DNA of 64,000 nucleotides from Sitta carolinensis. Its lineage: Eukaryota > Chordata > Aves > Passeriformes > Sittidae. The stretch's first letter is position 1; the number at the start of each line of letters is the position of its first letter. The stretch covers positions 4,154,001-4,218,000 of the forward strand of contig CM063295.1 in assembly GCA_032173965.1 (NCBI GenBank), given 5' to 3'. The notes below the pieces were generated by a model. That model searched no databases. It was not told the origin of the DNA and was given only the letters and a program-made list of their open reading frames with translations. Of this stretch, positions 29,001 to 40,656 are shown one piece after another. The translations under genes were made by a program, and so were the position numbers.

Positions 29001-32000
29001 AATAACCTGCCAGAGGCAAATCTGTGACAAAATTGATTGCAGAAGCTGGCTGTCCTGAGCCCAAGTGTCTAGACTGAGAAATAGTCTTTTTTCTCCATAA
29101 CAACAGAATGCTATTGCTGAATTTCATTTTGAAGTGATGCTTTTGGAGCATTGAGCTTTGAATAGATCACAGTCTCAGCTTGATTTGTTTGAATGCTATA
29201 TTTCCGGTGAAGGAATAAAAAAGAATGTTGGTGAGATACTTTGTTACTTAGGAAATTTGTATCTATATAAATATCTTTTCTTTTTTATTCTTTTTTTAAA
29301 GGCAAATCTGTGCAGCTTGGTGTAACTTTCAGACATAGCATGCAGACAGTGTGAAGTTAGCAACTCTTTATTCACCCCCCACCTTGGAGTGTGTGATGAG
29401 CTGATACACACACAATGACAAGATGCATCTGCTCCTCTGCTTTGGCACAGGTTCCTTGTCTCTTCCACGGGGGAATGGGATTGAGGAGTCAGAGAAGGGG
29501 CAGGGAATAATGCAAGGAACCTGACTGCTGCCAGGACCGTGGCAAGGGGCAGAAACTCCCCGTGTTATGTGTGTAGCAAATATGCAGGTGTTCATTTGTG
29601 GTGTGTGGCTTTACAAAAGCAGGGAGCTGGGGCAGAGAGTGACTGGCACTGGCCCTGGGCTGGCTGGGGTGCTGGGATTAAAGCCTGAGCTGCACAGTCT
29701 GAGAAAGCTGCAGGTGGGGTTGGCAGGAGACCCCAGGGTGGACAAGGAGCATGACTGGGAGGAAGGCTGGCAGCTTCTTGTTGCAGAAGGCACTTCAGCA
29801 CCTCCTTAATCTCTTCCATCTGTGGCAAAATTATTTATATTTGTGATTTTTTCCCTTTTTTTTTCCCACTATAACTGCAGCAGGCAAGGCCAATAGTGAT
29901 CTGTGTCTAGGAGAATTACCAGCAGGCAGAAACTGCTCAGTGGCTGAGACTGACTTGTTCTTTCAGCCATCCCTGCAGAAGCGTGCAGAAGATTGTCACT
30001 GAGCAGCTCAGACCCTTCCCTTTCTGTGCCATTTTTCCTCATGGTTTTCCTTTAATTCCTTTTTTCTTTTTGCTTTTTTTTTTTTTTTTCACTTTTTTTT
30101 TTGCCATTGCTCAGGTGCCTGTGGGTAGGGTAATACTGCCCTGTCACACACACACCTGAGAGAGAACAAAGAGAAGACAGGTTTGGACAGGCCTCATTTC
30201 TCTCAGAGGTGTAACCATTCATAGTGTTTGTTAAGCCCAAATTTTACAGGAATGTGTGTGAAGTTACAGTTTGGCTTTGCTTCCGGTAGGTTTCAATACC
30301 TGAGATATCATAGCAAATTGTTGGGAAGAATATTTGCAACCAATACTGTATTTGTGTAATATTTATTCAATATGTTAGTCACCTGTGGGGCTTTTTTCTC
30401 AAATGGGGCTGTGCATGTGCCTGAATTGCTACATTTTGTGCTTTGTTTTCTCTTTTTTGTTTGTTTGTTTGTTGTTTTTTGGTTTTTTGTTTGAGGGTTT
30501 TTTTTGTTAAATGCAGAACATATTTAGGTGAGGTACCTATTACTTAAGTAATTGAGACAATTCTGGGATCAAGAATACTTCTGGTTGTTTGGCTCTATTG
30601 AATATTGCTGGAAGCAAACCAGCTGTATTTGCTTTTTCTAACAATTTCTTACTTTATTTTAGAATAAAATATGCGTGGGAGGTTGTTTTGGTTTGGTCGT
30701 GTTTTTTTGTTTGTTTTTTTTTTTTGCATTGGCATGAGACCCTACTTAAGGCATTTTGTCATTTGGTTTAATTTCCATGGTGAGTGGGGAAAACCGTTTT
30801 ACTTTGCCTTAATATCTTTGCTAAAAACATAGACTGCAAACCAAAGTGCTTCTAAATGCAGGCAAAGAGAAATTATAAATGTTCCTAAAAACTGAGAGCT
30901 AAAATACAGTGCTGTATATGAGCTTTCAGTTTGATAAATACTTACTTATGAGGTCATAAATACTTGAGGTACAAAAGGTTAATGTAGTGTGAAAGGCTGT
31001 AAAACACAGCGAGCAACCTGCTAGATCATAATGATGCATTAGCACCTTTCAGTGGGAATGCTGGTGGTTATAAAAATCTTCAGCTTGGATTTATTCTGTA
31101 ATACAAGAATGTAAAGCCAAAGTATCTTCCCTGTGTACTTTTACTTATCCTCTCATATTTATTTATTTTTATGAAAAGAAAAAAAACGAAAAAAAAAAGA
31201 GGCTCTCATCTGCTCATGAACGCTCACTGATTGAAACTGATAAAAACCCATTTTTGACTAATAGAATTTCTCAAAAGCATGTCAGGTGTTGTCTGGGTGC
31301 TCAAAAAAAGTAATAAAATGAAGTAATACTCAGTGATTTTTTTTGGTCTTCTCTGTATTAATAAGTTTCCATGAGATAAAGTAAGCAACATAATGCATAA
31401 AGGAAACAAAAGTGATATAAATTTGGAAAGCAGTGTAATGTAAGTTACCTTTGAAGGGAAAGAAATTCAGTACTAAAATCACAAACTGAGCATTTACTGA
31501 GTGGTAAAATTGACTTTCTCATAATAAATATAGTATCTCTCAGTCTCAGAAATCCTCTGCAGTTTATAATTGTCTCCAATGTGCTGATGCAGCTAATATT
31601 TCTCATTTAATATCTACCTCTGTGGAGTGTTAATTTTCATGCTTTGGTGCTCATTGCTTTTTACTAAAGCAAATTACTTCCTCTTACTGTTGTATCAGAG
31701 CTTATGACAGATTAGGATAATTTTACTGTCATTAATCTTTGGAGTCCGTTCCACTCTTTTCAGTCAAGTGCCATGTTTTGGCCAGGCTAAATTGAAACAC
31801 TTAATAAAATCTGGATTCAAATATAAAAAAAAAATTGCAGGCTGTTGATACCTGCTTTCATCCTTCTCTACTCTCTGGTTATAAAAGAAGTATTTTATTT
31901 TTCAATTTATTCCCTTCATGAAGTAACATCTGCATCTGGAGGATATTTAATAGTTTTGGGGGGCTAGACAAGAAGAATGTTCAAGTGAAAATGTTTGCTT

Positions 32001-34918
32001 TAGACACATCCATTTTTTTTAATTATTATTTTGAGATGCTGAAAATCTACATAGAGTTGAAATGGATAGTGTTTTGATTGTGCAAATATATCTTCAGGAA
32101 TTTCTGTAGATGATTATTTTTAGTTGAAGACCTTATTTAAATTTGCAAGGAACACTGCGAGCACTTGCTGTGCTGACAGAATTAGCACAAAAAACCTGTG
32201 AGAGACCAGACAGCAAAGCATCTTGTAAAAGCCCTCATAATTTCTCTGTACAGAATACATTTCTTCACAAATGCTGAGGTGGTTTGCTTTATTTTGGAGC
32301 AATTGGTCAAGCTAGAAATCCAAATCACAAAGCCCTGGTAGGCCAGTGTGTCACATACATGACTTCCTTTGTCAGATGCTGCTTCATAATACAAAAGACA
32401 GGATTTGTGATAATAACAGAAAAAAATATATTACCAATTTATGGTTGCACATTAGGTTATGAGCCTTTCTGTGTCATACTTTGGGGCAGGAAGTTTGTTT
32501 GTTTGTTATTTGTTAGGATGTTTTGCTGTAGCAGCCTCAGAGTCTGCAATGCCTGCAAGCAGCCCCACTGCTCAGTCATTCTGGTGGAGCAGCTGAGTAT
32601 TTCACCAGGACCTCTTCCCCCTTTCTTTCTTTTTGAATTAAATGTCGTCCTCATGCTACAGTAATCATGGGTATTGTTAATAGAATTGCGTGGTAGAACT
32701 TAATTAACCTTTTCTTCTTGCTTTTTATTTAAAGGGAATCTGAGAGAGCTCAATGGCGTGGCTCCTAATTTAATGCATCCCCCCCATGTCTATTAGAGGC
32801 TCTTCACTTGAGTGAGTCAGGTGAGACAGAGCTGCCCATCCTTAGCTCACAATTCATTTTCCCTCTCTTGAAATGTTCACCTGACATTCTAATCAGGGAA
32901 GAGTAAAAGTGCTGAGTATATGTGTTAACAAATATATATTCTTCATGAATTTAGATAATCTCATAACTGCAACCATTAAAAGATATTGGATGGTTATGCA
33001 AATAACTGAAGGAATTTCAAATTGCACCGACCATTTTGAGTCTTGCTTCTTGAACTGCTTTTCTTTCATTCTGTAAATAAAAATTAAAGCTGCTTCTTGT
33101 AGATTTTCTCTAGCTATTGAGTGGTCAGTGGATGAGTTCTTTACTGAGATGGGAGTGAGTGGACAGTAAAGGCTATAATTTACAATTTTACTTTTAAATT
33201 CACTTCCAGAAGTGCAGCAAGAAGCATTTTTTACATTACTTCTTTAGAAGGAGGGGAAGGGGAAGGTGTTGCAAAAGTAGATAATGCAAATGAAAATGCA
33301 ATTCAGGCCATATTTCTGTGAGCTACTCTTTTATCTTTCCCTGAATGAAGTCTGCTTAAGTGTTCTCGGTTCATTATATTTCTAAATGAGTTTTACTTCA
33401 AATAGCTGTTAATTATTGCTGTAACTTCCTCTCATATTAGTGTCTGAGTCCTGCTCACACAAAGATTTTTAGCTCATCCAGAATAAAGTCTGGTTTTATG
33501 GATTAAAAACCCCTGTGATTTCCTCACATTCTCAGAGCCCAGTTTATGAAGTGTAGGCTTGGTTGTCAAACTGATTGACCAAATTCTTTTTTCCTTAAAA
33601 AGCAGTAAAGGCAGTCAGTGTATAAAGTAGAATGAAAGTTCCACACCTAGAAAAGAGCAAAAACGAACCATGAAATGGTTTCTTTTGAGTATATGTTAGA
33701 TTACCAAATATTTTCTGAAGCAGCTTTGAAGCTAAACATAACTGCATGTCCTGAAATCACTAAAGAAACTGAAAATCTGTTTGGCTGACCTCTCATAAAA
33801 ATAACTGAAACATATTTTCTTCTTTTTTTTTTGCCTTTTCCAGTTTAACCAATCTACAGAGATAGTTGACTGGAATTGCTGGGGCTGTCTTTTGCAGTAG
33901 AAGTTTGAAATGTGATAAAAAGAAGTAAATTATTCATGAAGTTGGATGAAAGACTGGCTTTGGGGTATTGGACACTGGCATTATTGTCACAGAGGTTGTG
34001 GCTGATAGGCTAACTCTGTGATAGACATCTGGCAAAATTCTGTTTTCAGTTTTACTTTATGTTGCTTTTGCCTTTCAGTTAGCCAGAAATAACAGATCCC
34101 ACTTTATAGTTCAAGGAATCAGGTGATCATTGCAGCTTTCAGGTACTAATAGGGGAAACAAAGAGTGTGCACAGAGAAACTTCAGTTATGTTGTGCAGGT
34201 GGAAAGGATACTGGACTGCAGAAAGGAATGAAAATCCTAGGAACTAACAAATGATGCAGTGACCACGACTGCCCAAAAAATAAATGTATTTATTTACATG
34301 GTTATACTATTGTACAGTATATTCAATTTATATGTCAAGAGAATTTACAAGAGGAATGTAGGAATCTTAGCTATCCAAGTGAACTTTAAAATAGTGTAAC
34401 CTAGTAAATCAATGCTCAGTGAGGAGAGTGGAGGTACTGGAGTGCCTTCCTGTAACATGAATCCTTCCTCCCTGAACATTGCCTTGGTTATTTGGGTTGT
34501 GACCATCACACGATGGAGAACAGTGATGGGAAGAGGTGACCTACAGTTGTTGTTTGCTGATATCATAATATTGCTTTATTGCATGATAATTTGCTTTATG
34601 TAATGTTTATTCTGCACCAATGCCATGCTAAGGTGTGGAAGCTTCCCTTTGTGTCCGAGTCTCTTTTGAGTCAGGTTACAAAAAAGAAGGATCTCTGTGT
34701 GGGAGGGGTGTTTTGTGTGCCAAAGAAAGTGGACATTTTTTTGTTCATCCGAACAAACATTTTTCCCACTCCCTTTTTTGATGTTCTTCCTTTGCATGTT
34801 GTTTTCTCACCATATTCTGGCATCAGCCTTGTGAATAGTCAGAGCACTGCTGGTCCTTCCTGCCCTGCCCAGCTCCGGTGGGTTCCCCACCACAGCCCTG
34901 CCTGCCATGGGACCCTCT

Positions 34919-35257
34919 GAGCAGGACCCTGCCCCTCTGAGCAGGACCCTGAGCAGGACCCTGCCCCACTGAGCAGGACCCTGCCCCTCTGAGCAGGACC
35001 CTGAGCAGGACCCTGCCCCACTGAGCAGGACCCTGCCCCTCTGAGCAGGACCCTGAGCAGGACCCTGCCCCACTGAGCAGGACCTGCCCCTCTGAGCAGG
35101 ACCCTGAGCAGGACCCTGCCCCACTGAGCAGGACCCTGCCCCTCTGAGCAGGACCCTGCCCCTCTGAGCAGGACCCTGAGCAGGACCCTGCCCCTCTGAG
35201 CAGGACCCTGCCCCTCTGAGCAGGACCCTGCCCCACTGAGCAGGACCCTGCCCCTCT
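34919..35257. repeat. Higher-order minisatellite (20-bp and 12-bp units)
   Basis: Fourteen long units (GAGCAGGACCCTGCCCCTCT or the CCACT variant; one has a 1-base deletion near 35082) are interspersed with five short units (GAGCAGGACCCT). The order is mostly a 52-bp composite, long-T, short, long-A, repeated about four times, and then becomes irregular. Because 52 is not a multiple of three, all three minus-strand frames stay open, producing long spurious proteins rich in GSCSEGQGPAQ. Confidence 0.95.
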
Positions 35258-35394
35258 GATTGCTGTCCTGTTCTGGCTTGCTCCTGCTCTGTCCCTGCTT
35301 ACCAGGGGTACAAGGCTGGTGATTGTCACTGGCCCTGGCCTCCATCTGCTGACAAATCCAGCAGGATCAACCAGAGCGTGTTATTCAGGATGGG

Positions 35395-35905
35395 TGTGGG
35401 ACTCCTCCAGGGAGGGAGCTCCACAGGGTCTCTGGGAAATCTGTTCTAATGTTAGATCACTCACAGGAGAAGTTTTTCCCAGCTCCTACACAGCTGGATG
35501 TCCTGTACTGCAGGTTTTGCTCATTGCCTTCTGTTCCCTCACTGGGCACCACTGGCCAGAGTATAGCTCCTTCATCTTTCCTCCCTCCCATCAGGCATTT
35601 TTGCCTTTCTTTTTCAGGCTGAACAGTCCTGGCTCTCTCACTCTCTCCTTGTTTGCCAGATGCTCCAATCCCTCACATATTGTTGACTCCTGTTCCATTT
35701 GGACTCTTCCTGCTGCTCTTCTGCAATCACTGCCCTGCACGTGGGGCTGTTCCTCTCCCAGTGCAGGACTTTGCTCACCTTCCTGAGGCTCCTGTGCCCG
35801 TTTGTCCAGCCTGCCAGGGTCCCTCTGCATGGCAGCACAACCCCTGGGGTGTCAGCCACCCCACCCTGCCTGCTTTCATCTATCAACAGCATCAGTTGAC
35901 CAGGT
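35395..35905 (-). mobile_element. CR1 LINE internal fragment
   Basis: Antisense CR1 landmarks occur in order: GGGAGCTCCACAGGGTCTCTG, TTTCTTTTTCAGGCTGAACAGTC, a CTCTCTCACTCTCTCC block, GATGCTCCAATCC, GTGCAGGACTTTGCTCACCTTCCTGAG and CAGGGTCCCTCTGCATGGCA. The 3' terminal repeats are missing and the body is diverged by substitutions and small indels. It starts about 140 bp after the end of the minisatellite. Confidence 0.8.
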
Positions 35906-37324
35906 CTCCTTGCTGAGGGCTCAGGGGGAGATGGATCTGTGCCACAGTGGCTGAGGCAGCGTGGCTGTGCCATCCTGTGCTGAGTCCTGAAGGGAGCTAC
36001 ACACAGCAGAACTGCCTGAGACTGATGTGGCCAATGGCTTCTCTGTACAGATGTTAGATGAAAATAGCAATATCTTGGCTGAGAAATATCTGCTTGCTGT
36101 GCTTGAGGATGAATAAGGGAAGAGGTCTGTTGGCAGGCGTGTTGTGAGCAGGGAAGGATGGGATTTGAGATTTAAACTCACAGTGCCAATCCTCCTGATT
36201 CTAGGTTTGCTGTTAGAGAATGTCTCCTTTGCCCTCTTTCCTGAGAACTTTCTCTAGGAAAGGAAACTTGATTTCAGGGGGGTCTGAATCCTGTTTCCAG
36301 TTCTTCAAAAGATGTTTCCTTAAACTTGAATGTCAGTGAGAAGTTTTGCAGTGGGAACTGCATTGTGCAGTAACAAGCTGCATTTGTATGATCAAGCAGA
36401 ATTCATCACAATATCAGCATTCACAGCTAGGTTTGAAATGGTGGTTTAAACCCTTTAAAAATTATTTGAACCGACCACTACTTATTTGGATCTGTTTCTT
36501 TTTTGAAGTGGGAGAAGTGAAGGAGAAACATATTCCTATAACTTCAAATTGTCTTTCACATTAATGAAGGAAAGGTGTTGGGTGAAGAGAAGGATGAAGA
36601 AGAATGATTTACATAAAGCATAATGTTTCATGATGTGAACTTCTCTGTGTCTGGTTGTGCCACTGGGGAACTTCAGGGATGCTGCTTTTGGAGAAGAACA
36701 GGTACAGACCTGCATTTCCCTTCAAAATATCACAGCTCTTTGGAAATGCTTCTTACATTTGGCTGCAGCCTGCTAAGATATGAGACCACCAAACACATCC
36801 AATAGGAAAAATACATTCAGCTGTTTATTCATGAAATGGATAATCTCAGTTTGAGAAATTACTACCCTGCAAGGAGCTGCACTGCTGCTTGTTAAGTTGG
36901 TGAGTACCTCAGTATAAAAAGAGCAATATGATTTAGAAAGTGTCTTTTTGTGACATGGAGAAGACTCGAATTCCTCTGTATTTCAGAGGGTTCAACAACT
37001 GACTCCTTGGGCAAAGATATGCAAGTGAGCAAATGGAAAGGCACAGTAGGGATCCAGCAATAGGTGAGGGGTCAAACAGAGAAAAACCTTTTATCACGCT
37101 GTCACATTTTCTTTCTTTTCGTGAGCTGGAGCAATCAGCCATTCTCTCTCAGCATGAAACTCTGCTCTCACAAGTTCACTCAGCAGTTGGTTGTGTCAAC
37201 ACAACTCTCACAAAAAGGGACTTTACATGCATGACATAAATCTAGTTCAGAGGGGAATTCCAGGAACTAGTGTGCATTGATTCAAGCTGAGGGTAAACAA
37301 CTCCTAGACAAACCTGCAAATGTT

Positions 37325-37326
<2 letters not shown>

Positions 37327-37355
<29 letters not shown>
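37327..37355. repeat. Poly(T) tract, 29 bases
   Basis: Uninterrupted T run. A shorter T run follows at 37409-37422. Confidence 0.95.
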
Positions 37356-40300
37356 GAAAGGAAGTAGTGTCCCCTGAGACTGTGCAGGACAATATTTAAT
37401 TAGTGGGTTTTTTTTTTTTTTTATTTAGACAAATATTGTTAAATGTCACAGCATTGTACAAGTTAGTTGTAGATGTTGAAAGAAATTATTTTGTCCAGAT
37501 AGAGCCTGCTGCCAGAACAAAAGTTTAATAAGCTTTATTGCAGCACTGCAGCCTCTTATAATGTTAACTTATGAGGGATAACACTTGAAAGATTTTTTAA
37601 GCTAATTAAAACATTTTAAAAAAGAATCTCATTCTATATTAGAGCAGTAATGCTTGTGCATGAATAAATGACCACAGCTAAAAGTACAGTTGCCTTTCTG
37701 TGTATTAATTTATGTTCTTTTCTGAATAACTTCTTCATAAATCAAGGAAATAAATGAGTTGGACAGGAGAACTTGGGGAGAATCAGTGGATTTCCAGAAA
37801 CCAAGTATGCCAAGTTCTGCATCAGTCAGAAAGTCTTATTCTCAAGGGCATGGTGTCCTGATTTATTGCCTATCCAAGTGTAACTTCAAGTGTTTTAAGG
37901 ACTGTAACCATTAGGCTTATTTACCCATAAGCTCCACAAAACCTTTAAACATTTCTTTATCTATTTTACCCCTCTTCCCTCAAGCTTTGTTACTTAGATG
38001 GCAGGCCTGTACTTCAGCATGTTTAGAACATACCACAGCTATTCCCCATTGATTCCCCAAGGAATCCATGCATCTTATTTCATCTAATCCAATTTATGTG
38101 GCATGGAGGGTGGAGGAGCCTGAGCCCCGAGGTGTCAGTGTGGTGTTGAGGCTTTAGGTGCTCCTGGAACCACGCCATGAGTGTTGTGTGTCCTTTCAGA
38201 CTCACGGGGGAAACGAGCTGCAGGGGGGGAGAAATGAGAGATGACTCTGCAGCGTGAGTGTGCTGAGCAGTTTTGGGGGGGAAAATGTCGTGAGCAGGGA
38301 GCTTTGTAGTGCTGAGCATCCTGGTGGCTTCTTGTTCTGGGAATGCTTTGTAAGGCAGCTTGTGCAGTGTGAAGCTACAGCTCCCACTCAAATGATAAAA
38401 ACCCCTCTAATCAAGATTTCCATATTTACTGGCATGGGTTGTTTTAATATGTTTTCATTGGTTGCCTGTCTGGATTTTACATTAAGCTTTCAAGCATTGA
38501 AACAAAGTTATTTTTGAACACTTTCTTCCTGCAAGAATTACATCAGAAAAAAAAAAAATGCTTCTGACTAAGAGATGAAAGAGGAATAACAAAATGGATA
38601 GAGTATTTCTTTCTGTCTCTGTATCACTACTTGAGATTTTTCATTTGGATTAAATTAATGCTTTTGTCCTTTGACAGTGTATTTCCTAATCTGTCTGCTA
38701 GTTTTTTAAGGATAAATCCAAGGAATTTAATATTATCTTTATTATTGTAAAAATATCACAATAATTGAGTTTTATTATGGGTAGCTTGAACTTCTAGAGA
38801 TGTGCATAGTGTGTATGCATTTCCTTCTTGGCTAATGGAGCCAGGACACAGCTAATTAGGGAAAGGTTTTGTTAATTGTTGTTTTGATGTTGTGGATGGG
38901 ATCAGTAGGTGGTCAGAAATATTTATTGAATCGATGCAAGCAATAAATAATTCATTGAGGCAACCTTCTATCATTCCTTCTCCCATTTCATGTTACTGAT
39001 ATGCTGACGTCAGCTGGATGTCCTTAACTGAACTTGGCAACTGCTCGGTTACACACAACTATATTAAAACATTTTACAAATATTCTTTTAAAAAAATATC
39101 TGTTCTTTATGCCAGCAAATTTGGCCCAGGTTTTGAGACATGTTCATAAGTCAAAAAATGTATGGATTTTGGTCATTCTCCTCCAGACATGATTGATATG
39201 CTATTCCCTGAAACCCTGCTGAATATTTTAGGAGAATAACGATGAACCAGCAAAGGCAATGTAAAGCACTATATAAGGGCTGTATTCCATATTATTACGG
39301 AAGATTAATTGGGGAAATAATTAATGTAGCCAAGTTATTAATTACTCTTTGGTTGTCCTGCAGTACCAGAGGCTTAAGAAACCTTTCTTATTGCTTCTAT
39401 CTGTCCTCAGAATTAATGATCTCTTATTTAGGCTGCTAGCTCTCCATGCATAAGCTATCACAATAATAGCAGTGCTTTCTTGTAGCCTGTGGTATCAGCA
39501 TCCAGAATGCATCCATCTAGAAATGAGAGAAATAATCACTACTGCTTGCAAGTCTTCAGCCCTGAACAATACCCAGTCTGCTGAAAGCCCAGAGCATGTT
39601 CAATAGTGAACATCAGAAACTGCTGAAGCAAAGCACAAAATTATTCAGGTTCTTTTTCATTTGTCAGTAAATTGGATTAAGGGATTCTACCGGGGTGTGC
39701 TTGTGTGTGGCAGTATATCTAAAACAAATGTCCCAGTCAGAGCCAGCCACCTTACACTGTCTTCCTGGGAGTAAATTGTATTCCATCTGACTGCTCAGGG
39801 ACCTCTGGCAGGAAATATTCCAGGAGGGAGTGGCTGAGTGTTCTCCCTTCCCAAAGGTGCCCTGACACCCTGCCTGCATCACTCCCAGCACCAATGTGTG
39901 TGTCTCACGTTTCACCTCCCCTCTGAAAGGTGGATTTTCGTGATAAGAATAATAGGCACAATTGAACATCTGACACACTTTTGCCACTAGTGAAATGGGA
40001 GGGAGAATGGCTCTGAGGCATTAATAGACTGGCCAGTGGGCAGGGTGAGAGCTTAGCACGTTGGGGAGGGGACAGCACAGCCTTCAGGACAGGACTTCAG
40101 GACTTGGCTCCTCTGCCTGCTTCTTTCAGAGCTGTCCCACTGATTGCTTTGGTCACTTGGCATTTGGTGCTTTGGGTAGTAAAATGGTTTGGTAAAGAAT
40201 AAGGAACCAGGATCATTATACTTCTTGTAATCTGGGAAATAGAGTGAAGTTAATGGTAATGCTGAAATTACTTTGTCACATGGGTATAACAACAGGATGG

Positions 40301-40444
40301 AGTTATGACCCAGCTGAAAAAAAAAGGGAATTTTGCCATTAAAACCAAGGGGGTCAGGGCTTGCCCTGCAGCGTTTCAGTCACAGGGTCTCTGAACCAAG
40401 CAGCTCTGCATTGTGAGATGCTCAGCTACACCAGAAGCTTAGCA

Positions 40445-40515
40445 ACAGAATCCTGGAAGGGTTAGTGTCGAAGTGACCTTAAGGATCATGTAGTTCTAAA
40501 TTATCAAATGCAGAC
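40445..40515 (-). mobile_element. Short CR1 3'-end remnant
   Basis: ACAGAATCCTGGAAGGG, GTGACCTTAAGGATCATGTAG and TTCTAAATTATCAAATGCAG follow the antisense CR1 3' end (consensus of the type AGAATGGTTTGGGTTGGAAG then GGACCTTAAAGATCATCTAG). About 70 bp is left. The small size limits certainty. Confidence 0.6.
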
Positions 40516-40635
40516 ACGATTATTTTATTACAATTCGTTATTTCTTTCTGCATAGCAGCAAGCCCCGCATCTCTGTGCTTTTGGCTTAGATCAGAACAAG
40601 GAACAGTGCACATTCTGGATTCTTAAGGGGTTAAA

Positions 40636-40656
40636 AGCTCATGCATGAGCTGCATG
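40636..40656. promoter_or_regulatory. Palindromic TGCATG pair
   Basis: AGCTCATGCATGAGCT (40636-40651) is a perfect 16-bp palindrome with TGCATG at its centre, and a second TGCATG follows at 40651-40656. Two RBFOX elements lie within 15 nt, 5.1 kb before the first RRM exon. Confidence 0.6.

Noticed and set aside
34807..35345. Three overlapping minus-strand open frames of 105-168 residues rich in Gly, Ser, Cys and Gln
   Set aside because: They are translations of the minisatellite in all three frames. No homologous protein is recognised, and open frames follow automatically from a stop-free repeat unit.
35319..35973. 155-residue plus frame and 111-residue minus frame
   Set aside because: They fall on the second CR1 fragment, whose coding strand is broken; the plus frame is antisense.
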